Position numbers and translations under genes: made by a program. The notes below the pieces were generated by a model. That model did not search any database, was not told the origin of the DNA, and saw only the letters and a program-made list of their open reading frames with translations. Positions 10,805 to 18,660 of a stretch of 64,000 bases of DNA are shown piece after piece (the stretch's first letter is position 1; the number at the start of each line of letters is the position of its first letter). Origin of the DNA: an uncultured Bacilli bacterium (GTDB lineage: Bacteria; Bacillota_I; Bacilli_A; RF39; UBA660); assembly GCA_947632375.1 (NCBI GenBank), contig CANRPF010000002.1, positions 55,917-119,916 on the forward strand. Direction: 5' to 3'.

Positions 10805-11211
10805 TTTACCATCTCCATGACATATCCATCTAAGTTATCATAGTATTTTTTTCTTATATTTATTATTTTAAAATTAAATTTTTTATATAATTTAATTGCA
10901 TATATGTTATCACATCTTACTTCTAACATTATTTTTTCATAATCATAATTATTTATTAAATATTCTACTAATTTAGTTCCTATAGATTTATTTCTATATA
11001 ATTTATCTACTACTATATATAAAATATCAATTACTTCATATATTTTATTAAATATTAGAAATCCTATTAATTTATTATCTATATAATACCCTATTATATT
11101 TTCTTTTTCTATTATATCTTTTATATCATTTACTTTATTAAATTTTTTATTTATTAAAATACCTAATTCACTAATTTTATCTATATCTTCTAAATTACAT
11201 TTATTTATCAT
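10801..11211 (-). CDS. rimI: GNAT acetyltransferase, RimI-like
   Basis: Short GNAT protein between tsaB and tsaD; LYRNKSIGTKLVEYL, LEVRCDNIYAIKLYKKFNFK. Confidence 0.85.
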   Translation of the reverse strand: MINKCNLEDIDKISELGILINKKFNKVNDIKDIIEKENIIGYYIDNKLIGFLIFNKIYEVIDILYIVVDKLYRNKSIGTKLVEYLINNYDYEKIMLEVRCDNIYAIKLYKKFNFKIINIRKKYYDNLDGYVMEMVK

Positions 11212-11782
11212 TTAAAACCTCTATATTTTTAATATATATTGGATTTACTAAATGAGGATTAATATATTCTTTATTAGATAAATAATTATATATCTTTTCT
11301 ATATCAAATGAATAAGAATCAATTATATAATCTAATTTATCTTCTTTATATTCTAAATATTCATTATTTTTTAAATATTTAAAATCTTCTAATAATAAAT
11401 TATCTTTATTAAAATAACCAATATATTTTCCTTTTAAATCAGATATAATCGCTAATTTATTAGTATTCTTATCAACACTAACTGCAATACATTCTAAACT
11501 AGTAATAGTTTTTATTTTAACATTTAAAACGAAAGCTAAAGATTTTGCAATTGTAACACCAATTCTTACTCCTGTAAAAGAACCAGGTCCATTAACTACA
11601 ATTATTTCATTTATATCTTTAACATCAATATTAGATTTTATAAATATATCTTTTATAGTAGGCATAACTACTTCACTATGATTATGACTTGATTCTATTT
11701 CACTTTTATTAATTAATTTTCCATCTTTTAGTATTGCTATTAAAACTAATTTATCATAAGTACTAATAAATAAAGTATACAT
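11201..11782 (-). CDS. tsaB: tRNA threonylcarbamoyladenosine biosynthesis protein TsaB
   Basis: IVVNGPGSFTGVRIGVTIAKSLA motif; adjacent to rimI and tsaD. Confidence 0.92.
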   Translation of the reverse strand: MYTLFISTYDKLVLIAILKDGKLINKSEIESSHNHSEVVMPTIKDIFIKSNIDVKDINEIIVVNGPGSFTGVRIGVTIAKSLAFVLNVKIKTITSLECIAVSVDKNTNKLAIISDLKGKYIGYFNKDNLLLEDFKYLKNNEYLEYKEDKLDYIIDSYSFDIEKIYNYLSNKEYINPHLVNPIYIKNIEVLNDK

Positions 11783-11830
11783 AAATAATCACATCCGACT
11801 ATGTATTATATCATAAAAAAGACTAAATTA

Positions 11831-12238
11831 CTATTTAGCCTTGTTATCCTTTAATAAATCTCTTATTTCTTCTAATAATATTTCTTCATTAGATTTTTTA
11901 GGAACTTCTTCTTTATTATCAACTTTTTTCTTTTTATCAAAACCTTCTCTTAATCTATTAAATATTTTAACTATTATAAATATACAGAAAGCCATTAGAA
12001 TAAAATCAATAATATTTTGAATAAATGCACCATAATTAATTGTTGCATCTTTAAACTTTATTGATAAGCTTGCAAAATCATGTCCTCCAATAATAATACC
12101 TATTATAGGTGTAAATATATCATTAACTAAACTTGAAACAATTTTAGAAAATGCATTACCTATAATAACACCAACAGCTAAATCTAAAACACTTCCTTTA
12201 TTAATAAATTCCTTAAATTCTTTAATAAAATTTTTCAT
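11831..12238 (-). CDS. mscL: Large-conductance mechanosensitive channel MscL
   Basis: [50 protein letters not shown]-track extension upstream is unlikely. Confidence 0.95.
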   Translation of the reverse strand: MKNFIKEFKEFINKGSVLDLAVGVIIGNAFSKIVSSLVNDIFTPIIGIIIGGHDFASLSIKFKDATINYGAFIQNIIDFILMAFCIFIIVKIFNRLREGFDKKKKVDNKEEVPKKSNEEILLEEIRDLLKDNKAK

Positions 12239-12300
12239 ATAAATACTTCCTTTCAAACATATAATAACATAATTTAAAAAAATATAAAAAAATTGTATCA

Positions 12301-12489
12301 TATAACGCCCTTTCGATTTCCTACTTACACACTATATTAATACAATTTTAAATCTATATTTAGGATATTAAATGGATTTTAAAAATCTCAATTTATTTTC
12401 CAAGGATATATGCTTGTTTCAGGTAGGCGTCTCTCTACTATAGTCATAAAAATGATTATGAGATAGCCATTATAAATTAGTTCTGAAAT
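12301..12489 (-). ncRNA. Possible structured 3' part of the DGR template RNA (spacer-like)
   Basis: Non-coding; minus strand GGC..TCTC-[ATAATCAT-TTTT-ATGACTAT]-..GAGA..GCC extended hairpin just downstream of the template repeat. Confidence 0.3.
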
Positions 12490-12599
12490 TGCCGGGCGAG
12501 CGCCGTTGTTGTTGTTCACATTGTTGTTGTTCAAGTTGCCATTTGAGTTCACGTTGAACGCGTTATCGTTAGACGAGTTCCCGTTATAAGGCGACAGAA
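12490..12599 (-). repeat. DGR template-repeat (TR)-like sequence
   Basis: Minus strand TTCTGTCGCCT TATAACGGGAACTCGTCTAACGATAACGCGTTCAACGTGAACTCAAATGGCAACTTGAACAACAACAATGTGAACAACAACAACGGC GCTCGCCCGGCA; 14 AAC and 2 AAT codons; shares both ends and frame with 12815-12927. Confidence 0.8.
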
Positions 12600-12647
12600 G
12601 ATAAAACTCTACATACTAGAGAAAAGGATTGCGCCCTTTTGTATAGC

Positions 12648-12653
12648 ATTATA
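12648..12653 (-). promoter_or_regulatory. Putative -10 box (TATAAT) upstream of the TR
   Basis: Minus strand GTAGGGTATAATGCTATAC about 49 nt upstream of the TR; no clear -35. Confidence 0.35.
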
Positions 12654-12685
12654 CCCTACATTAAATAATTAATGCCTATTTTAGT

Positions 12686-12711
12686 ATCCCGTGGAAGGGT
12701 TTCCACGGGAT
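12686..12711. other. Strong hairpin: 11-bp stem, 4-nt loop
   Basis: ATCCCGTGGAA-GGGT-TTCCACGGGAT; no U-tract in the sense of the upstream minus-strand gene. Confidence 0.7.
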
Positions 12712-12722
12712 TATTTTAGAAC

Positions 12723-12742
12723 TTAGATACTTATGTATCTAA
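12723..12742. other. Hairpin: 8-bp stem, 4-nt loop, 3 nt past the stop codon of the target gene
   Basis: TTAGATAC-TTAT-GTATCTAA. Confidence 0.65.
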
Positions 12743-12745
12743 ATC

Positions 12746-14323
12746 TTATGAAACCACATATGGATTCGTTAAAGTGCCTTCGCCTTTGACTTGTACACTA
12801 GACTCCAGAACAACTGCCGGGCGAGCTGCTCTGCCGTTCATGTACACGGCCTCGTAGACCAAGCTGCCATCTGTCTCCACGATGAACCCGCTATCGCTAG
12901 ACGAATCCCTAAAAGAAGGCGACAGAATCCACCACTCATCACTCGAATTATATAAATAATAATTTGAATTATTTCTATAATATATTGCCCCTGCAAATGC
13001 CACTTCATCTGCTGTTAATGTTGCAACATAGTCATTTACCGAAACAACTGTCTCAGATTCTGATGGCATCAGTGTTGCATATCTACTAGCACTTGATAAT
13101 CCATATAATCTTACATATGGCTCAAAATACCATTTAGAACCAGATGTAAAAGGAGTACCATTACTATTATATTTTGTCGTCCAATCTCCTATCTCCCATT
13201 CTTCATATTTTATCTTTCCTTCATATTCATCCTTTAATGTAGGTTTATCATTTGATGGTTCTGTTTGAGAAGAATTGCTTGTTGTAAAATTTTTGTTAAA
13301 CCAGTTTTGTAATTTCGTTCTTAAACAATCTGTCTTAGTTGTTGCAGCACTGTTTACATAATCCGCTACATATGGAAAGGTACTCGAATAACCATAATAA
13401 ACTGAAGTATCTGAAAATGCATTCTCATTATCTTTGGTACTTAAACTACAAGAGCCTGATTTATCTTGCAATACTATTTTTGTACTGCCATCTCCTTGTA
13501 CTCTTACAATTCTCCAACACATATTATTAAATGTTAGATAATTATCTTCTACATTTCCTCTATAATAGTATGATTCATTTCCTGTTTGGTCTGTATATTT
13601 ATCTGGTGTTTTTGATAATTCTCTTTCAAAATCTTTGCTTATTTCTTGCGCTACTATTGTATATGGTGCTTCTACATATGTTGTTCTATTTTCATCAAAT
13701 TTATAATCATCTTGCGTTTGGTCTGAATTATGTATTACATTATATGCTAATGTTCCTTCTTCATATGGGTTTGATGGTGATGCTATTCCTGAACCATTAT
13801 TTATATTTACTCTTGCTTTAAATTCTGCTCCCATATCTGCTGATTGATCTACATCTGCTTCTTTATAATATACTTTTAATGTATATTCATATTTTGTGCT
13901 CGTTGCTATTTTATCTGTTATTATTATTTCATCTTTACTTGGAAATTGTGTTTCTTCTTTTCCTTTACATTCTGTATTTTTCCCTGATACTTTGCATGTT
14001 ATTGTATATGTTAAATCTTCTTTTCTTGTAAATCCATTTGTTACTCGATCTAACAATACATAAAACTTTACTGTTCCATTTCCTGTATTTTCTACTGTAA
14101 ATGTTTTTTCTGCTATCTCTTGTCCTGGCATTATATCTTCAGCTTTTAATAATCCGTTTCCATCTCCATATAACAATCTTAAATTTGCCATTGTTCCTGA
14201 AATATTTGTTGTTGTACTTCCATTTATTCTTGTTACATAATATGCATATGTTATTCCTATTAATGTTAAGGCTACTATTATTATTCCTACTATACTTACT
14301 ACTATCTTTTGTTTTCTATTCAT
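12746..14323 (-). CDS. Surface-exposed protein with SipW/TasA-like N-terminus and C-terminal lectin-like domain; candidate DGR target
   Basis: MNRKQKIVVSIVGIIIVALTLIGITYAYY export-type N-terminus; YYYRGNVEDNYLTFNNMCWRIVRVQGDGSTKIVLQ; C-terminus DEWWILSPS...ARPAVVLES...GTLTNPYVVS typical of DGR-type C-type-lectin-like variable domains. Confidence 0.8.
   Translation of the reverse strand: MNRKQKIVVSIVGIIIVALTLIGITYAYYVTRINGSTTTNISGTMANLRLLYGDGNGLLKAEDIMPGQEIAEKTFTVENTGNGTVKFYVLLDRVTNGFTRKEDLTYTITCKVSGKNTECKGKEETQFPSKDEIIITDKIATSTKYEYTLKVYYKEADVDQSADMGAEFKARVNINNGSGIASPSNPYEEGTLAYNVIHNSDQTQDDYKFDENRTTYVEAPYTIVAQEISKDFERELSKTPDKYTDQTGNESYYYRGNVEDNYLTFNNMCWRIVRVQGDGSTKIVLQDKSGSCSLSTKDNENAFSDTSVYYGYSSTFPYVADYVNSAATTKTDCLRTKLQNWFNKNFTTSNSSQTEPSNDKPTLKDEYEGKIKYEEWEIGDWTTKYNSNGTPFTSGSKWYFEPYVRLYGLSSASRYATLMPSESETVVSVNDYVATLTADEVAFAGAIYYRNNSNYYLYNSSDEWWILSPSFRDSSSDSGFIVETDGSLVYEAVYMNGRAARPAVVLESSVQVKGEGTLTNPYVVS
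12815..12927 (-). repeat. DGR variable-repeat (VR)-like segment in the 3' end of the target gene
   Basis: 113 nt, shares TTCTGTCGCCT at the 5' end and GCTCGCCCGGCA at the 3' end with the 110-nt TR; most internal differences at TR adenines. Confidence 0.78.
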
Positions 14324-14324
14324 T

Positions 14325-15080
14325 TTAGACTCCTTCTTCCTCTAAATCTATTACTGTTCCATCTGATGTTACCCATTCTCCTTTTGTATTTTTTCCTAAT
14401 GCTACTACTTGTACTGTTACTTGTATTCCTTTGCCTTCATTTATTGTTTGGTCATAGTTTGCATTTTGGTATTCTAACATTACATAGTATTTATCTGTTA
14501 CTTTTGGTTCTATTACTTGAACATTATTTACTACTATTTGTTCTCCATTTGAATTTAATTGGAATGGTCCATATACTATTTCATTTTCTGTTGCTCCATA
14601 ATCATATGTTCCTCTATATAATGTTACTTTTAAATTTTCTCTATCATCATTTGGGTATGTTCTTTGTAATCCATTTTGGATATTTACTAATTTTATTATG
14701 TAATAAGCATTATGTGTTGAATCACCTATACTTGCAACTGTGAATGCTGCTGGTTCTACCAATCCTTGTGACCTATTTATTCCTGATGGTATTTCTGATT
14801 TTGATGATGCTACTTGTGCTGATATTTCTCCATCTGATGAATCTGAATCATAATAGTGAAGTCCATCACTTTTCCAACCTGGTACTATAAATGGTACTGA
14901 CATTGTTTTAGTTGAAGTATACTTTACTTCTAATTTTCCTGCTTTTATTTCTATACTTTTTTCTCCTTCATTTTCTGTTATTCCTGCAACGAAGTATGCA
15001 TATGTTATTGCACCTAATCCAAATAGTACTAAAAGTATTCCGATGATACTTATAATTACTATTTTTTTGTTTCTATTCAT
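14325..15080 (-). CDS. SipW/TasA-like secreted surface protein
   Basis: MNRNKKIVIISIIGILLVLFGLGAITYAYFVAGITENEGEKSIEIKAGKLEVKY; directly upstream of the DGR target gene. Confidence 0.65.
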   Translation of the reverse strand: MNRNKKIVIISIIGILLVLFGLGAITYAYFVAGITENEGEKSIEIKAGKLEVKYTSTKTMSVPFIVPGWKSDGLHYYDSDSSDGEISAQVASSKSEIPSGINRSQGLVEPAAFTVASIGDSTHNAYYIIKLVNIQNGLQRTYPNDDRENLKVTLYRGTYDYGATENEIVYGPFQLNSNGEQIVVNNVQVIEPKVTDKYYVMLEYQNANYDQTINEGKGIQVTVQVVALGKNTKGEWVTSDGTVIDLEEEGV

Positions 15081-15101
15081 TTTTACTCCTCTTTTCTTTT
15101 T

Positions 15102-15185
15102 AATAAATATTTATTAAATGTCTTTTTTCATTGAAAAAAGACATTTAATAAATATTTATTAAATGTCTTTTTTCATTGAAAAAAG
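15102..15185. repeat. Tandem duplication of a 45-bp unit containing a terminator-like hairpin
   Basis: AATAAATATTTATTAAATGTCTTTTTTCATTGAAAAAAGACATTT followed by a second copy lacking its last 6 nt. Confidence 0.9.
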
Positions 15186-15269
15186 AATTGCGATAACTCT
15201 TCGCTATCTTCATATTTATTATGTCATAAATTGGCATAAAAATACCCCATCAAATAGTTGGGGTATTTA

Positions 15270-18080
15270 TCATTTAACTACGATATTAACAATACGTTTT
15301 TTTATTACTATTGTTTTTATTATTTCTTTGCCTTCGATATGTTTTTTTACGTTTTCATTATTTTTACTTAGATTTATAACTTCTTCATCTGTCATATCAT
15401 TATTTATTTTTATTGAGCCTCTTAATTTACCATTTACTTGAACGCCGATTTCTATTTCGTCATCTATTGTTTTTGCCTCATCATATTTTGGCCAAGATGA
15501 TTCACATATTGGCGTATAACCTATCATTTCATTTAATTCTTCTGTTATATGAGGTGCAATAGGATTTAATAAAGTTAATAATACATGATAATCTTCTTTA
15601 GAAATGCTTCCTTTTTCTAAGTATGCATTAGTTAATATCATAATTGTTGAAATTACAGTATTATATGACATATTTTGTAAATCATTTGTTACTTTTTTAA
15701 TAGATTTATGTATTAGGCTTTCTAATTCTTTAGTATAACCTTTGTTATCGTTTACTATGTCTTTTAGTTTTATTACTTTTTCTATAAATCTTTTACATCC
15801 TTTTAAGGAATCTGTACTCCAAGGTGCATCTTGTTCGTAATCTCCCATAAACATTTCATATGTTCTTAATATGTCTGCACCATATTCTCTTATTATGTCA
15901 TCAGGATTTATTACGTTTCCTTTTGATTTACTCATTTTTTCATTATTTGATCCTAATACCATACCATGAGAAACTCTTGTATAAATCATTTCTTTACTTG
16001 GTACTAGACCGATATTATATAAGAATTGTACCCAGAATCTTGCATATAATAAGTGTCTTGCAGTGTGTTCCATTCCACCATTATACCAATCGACTCTTCT
16101 CCAATATTTCATTGCATCCATTGATGCAAATTCTTTATCGTTATGAGCATCCATAAATCTCAAGAAGTACCAACTTGATCCTGCCCAATTTGGCATTGTA
16201 TCTGTTTCTCTTTTTGCAGGTCCCTTACACTTTGGACATGTTGTATTTACCCAATCTGTTATATTTGCAAGTGGACTTTCTCCTGTATCAGTAGGTTCAT
16301 ATTCTGCAACATCTGGAAGTAATAATGGTAAATCTTTTTCATCCATAGGAACCCATCCGCATTTTTCACAGTATACCATTGGTATTGGTTCTCCCCAGAA
16401 ACGTTGTCTTGAGAATATCCAATCTCTCATTTTATAGTTCGTTTGTTTTTTGCCACATTTATTTTTTTCTAACCATGCAATCATTTTTTCTATGGCTTCT
16501 TCTTTATTTAATCCATTTAATTCTTTTGAATTAATATGAATTCCATCTCCAACCATTGCACCTGGGTTCATTGCATATTCGAATGTTTTTGCATGTAATT
16601 CGTCTTTTATTTCATTTAATATGGTATTTTTATCTACCCATTCGCTAACAAATTTTTCGTCTTCGTCTAAATTTAATTCTTCTTTTTCATCATCAATAAG
16701 TTTGAATAAGAATCCTGTTGATTCTATATTGAAATATTTATCTTTATTATAAGCATAATAATGATGATTTATTTTTGGTAATTCATTTATTAATTCTATA
16801 TTTTTATATCCTGTTTCTTCTTTTATTTCTCTAATAGCGCAATCTATTGCAGTTTCGCCTTCTTTTATTGTTCCACCAACAAATAATCTTCCACCTAAGT
16901 TTTTCCAATTAATTGTTAAATATTTATTATTTTTTTCATCATATAGTATTGCTACTATTGAATTTTTCTTTGTTTCGTTTTCATGTGGTGTTCCTGTTTC
17001 TTCTTCTAATACTTGTATTATTGGAATATCAAATTTTTTTGCAAAGTCATAGTCTCTTTCATCATGAGCAGGAACTGCCATTATTGCGCCTGTTCCATAG
17101 CTTGCTAATACATAGTCACTTATAAATATAGGTATTTTTTCATTATTAACAGGATTTATTGCATATGCTCCTATAAATACTCCTGTCTTATCTTTATTTA
17201 ATTCTGTTCTTTCTAATTCATTTTTTAATGCACATTCTTTTTTATAAGCTTCTACTTCTTTACGTTTTTCTGGAATTGTTATTAAATCAACTAATTTATG
17301 TTCAGGAGCTAAAACACAGTAAGTTGCTCCATATAATGTATCACATCTTGTAGTAAATACAGTAAATTTTTCATTTGTACCATCTACTTTAAAATCTACT
17401 TGTGCTCCTGTTGATTTTCCAATCCAATTTATTTGTCCTAATTTTACTTTTGGTGCAAAATTTGTATTATCTAATCCTTTTAATAAATCTTCAGAATAAT
17501 CACTCATTCTTAACATCCATTGTGATTTTTCTTTTTGAACTACAGGGCTTTTACATCTTTCACATATTCCACCAGCGGCATCTTCATTTGATAATACCAT
17601 TTTACAGTTATCACACCAATTTACAGGCACTTTCGCTTTATATGCCATACCATGTTTATAGAATTGTAAAAATTGCCATTGTGTCCATTTATAATAGTCT
17701 GGATCTGTTGTTGAGAATTCTCTATCCCAATCAAATGAAAATCCTAATGACATCATTTGTCCTTTAAATGTTTTTATGTTTTCTTTAACAGCTTCTTTTG
17801 GATGAATATGATTTTTTATTGCATATTCTTCAGCAGGTGCTCCAAATGCATCCCATCCCATAGGATAAAGTACATTATATCCCATCATTCTTTTCATTCT
17901 TGCAATTGCATCTTGTGCAGTATAACCTCTAACATGTCCTACATGTAATCCTGCACCAGATGGGTAAGGAAATTCAACCAATATATAATATGGTGGTAAT
18001 TTGCTACCTGTTTCGGCTTTAAATGTTTTATTATCTAACCAATATTTTTGCCATTTCTTTTCTATTTCATTATAATTCAT
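15270..18080 (-). CDS. leuS: Leucyl-tRNA synthetase with an internal Nudix domain
   Basis: PYPSGAGLHVGHVRGYT, MAVPAHDERDYDFA, FSRQRFWGEPIP, KMSKSKGNV; inserted Nudix box GTIKEGETAIDCAIREIKEETGY. Confidence 0.96.
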   Translation of the reverse strand: MNYNEIEKKWQKYWLDNKTFKAETGSKLPPYYILVEFPYPSGAGLHVGHVRGYTAQDAIARMKRMMGYNVLYPMGWDAFGAPAEEYAIKNHIHPKEAVKENIKTFKGQMMSLGFSFDWDREFSTTDPDYYKWTQWQFLQFYKHGMAYKAKVPVNWCDNCKMVLSNEDAAGGICERCKSPVVQKEKSQWMLRMSDYSEDLLKGLDNTNFAPKVKLGQINWIGKSTGAQVDFKVDGTNEKFTVFTTRCDTLYGATYCVLAPEHKLVDLITIPEKRKEVEAYKKECALKNELERTELNKDKTGVFIGAYAINPVNNEKIPIFISDYVLASYGTGAIMAVPAHDERDYDFAKKFDIPIIQVLEEETGTPHENETKKNSIVAILYDEKNNKYLTINWKNLGGRLFVGGTIKEGETAIDCAIREIKEETGYKNIELINELPKINHHYYAYNKDKYFNIESTGFLFKLIDDEKEELNLDEDEKFVSEWVDKNTILNEIKDELHAKTFEYAMNPGAMVGDGIHINSKELNGLNKEEAIEKMIAWLEKNKCGKKQTNYKMRDWIFSRQRFWGEPIPMVYCEKCGWVPMDEKDLPLLLPDVAEYEPTDTGESPLANITDWVNTTCPKCKGPAKRETDTMPNWAGSSWYFLRFMDAHNDKEFASMDAMKYWRRVDWYNGGMEHTARHLLYARFWVQFLYNIGLVPSKEMIYTRVSHGMVLGSNNEKMSKSKGNVINPDDIIREYGADILRTYEMFMGDYEQDAPWSTDSLKGCKRFIEKVIKLKDIVNDNKGYTKELESLIHKSIKKVTNDLQNMSYNTVISTIMILTNAYLEKGSISKEDYHVLLTLLNPIAPHITEELNEMIGYTPICESSWPKYDEAKTIDDEIEIGVQVNGKLRGSIKINNDMTDEEVINLSKNNENVKKHIEGKEIIKTIVIKKRIVNIVVK

Positions 18081-18430
18081 TTTTTATCAACCTTTCTTTT
18101 TAATATTCTTCCTAATATTTCATAAAAACTATATATTAATGCTATTAATATTACAAATCCTAATAATAACGATATTACATAATGCCATTTTGGCATTGTA
18201 ACTATTGTTCCTGTTAAACTAATAATTAAAGGATCTATTAAGCATATTATAATACCTATCTTTTTAGGATTTAAATTCTTTTCTTTTATGTTATGTCTTA
18301 CTTTCAGAAATTGTACTTGCATACTATTTAATATACTTTTCTTTTTTAAACCAATTAAGTAAAAAAAGATAAAATATAATAAAAATAATGCACTATAGCT
18401 GATGATAAATAATACTATGCTATTTTTCAT
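18077..18430 (-). CDS. Small membrane protein between T-box leader and leuS
   Basis: ATG at 18430 preceded by GGAGG; three TM segments; overlaps leuS start. Confidence 0.65.
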   Translation of the reverse strand: MKNSIVLFIISYSALFLLYFIFFYLIGLKKKSILNSMQVQFLKVRHNIKEKNLNPKKIGIIICLIDPLIISLTGTIVTMPKWHYVISLLLGFVILIALIYSFYEILGRILKRKVDKK

Positions 18431-18440
18431 ACTAACCTCC

Positions 18441-18471
18441 AAAAAAATACTACATCCAAAGGACGTAGTAT
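18441..18471 (-). terminator. T-box leader terminator hairpin
   Basis: Minus strand ATACTACGTCC-TTT-GGATGTAGTAT-TTTTTT. Confidence 0.85.
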
Positions 18472-18640
18472 TAACGTGGTACCACCTTATTTTGTACTCT
18501 ATAATTTATATAGGAATTACCCTTTACATCCAAAAGCAAGTTCATAAATCAACTTTATTTGTTTTCACCAACCACAAACTCTCTTTAAAAGTTATAATTT
18601 ACTAATACTCTTTCTTCATCTGCTAAAGCTATTATATTAA
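18446..18640 (-). promoter_or_regulatory. T-box leader (predicted leucine-responsive)
   Basis: T-box sequence AAGGTGGTACCACG at 18475-18488 with a competing terminator; possible CUU specifier in ..TGAACTTGC..; leuS downstream. 5' end approximate. Confidence 0.88.
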
Positions 18641-18660
18641 AAATAATAATAAAATACAAG

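Noticed and set aside
12490-12600. The GTT/AAC-rich stretch as ordinary low-complexity repeat or CRISPR-like array
   Set aside because: It aligns end to end and in frame with the C-terminal coding segment of the neighbouring gene; repeat units are not regularly spaced as in CRISPR
13339-14743. Plus-strand ORFs 13339-13530, 13531-13821, 14101-14328 and 14309-14743
   Set aside because: Antisense to well-supported minus-strand genes; Leu/Tyr/His-rich shadow translations typical of AT-rich complements
15163-18605. Plus-strand ORFs opposite leuS and the T-box (15163, 15860, 16913, 17402, 17757, 18402)
   Set aside because: Overlap clear leuS domains or the riboswitch; no family motif
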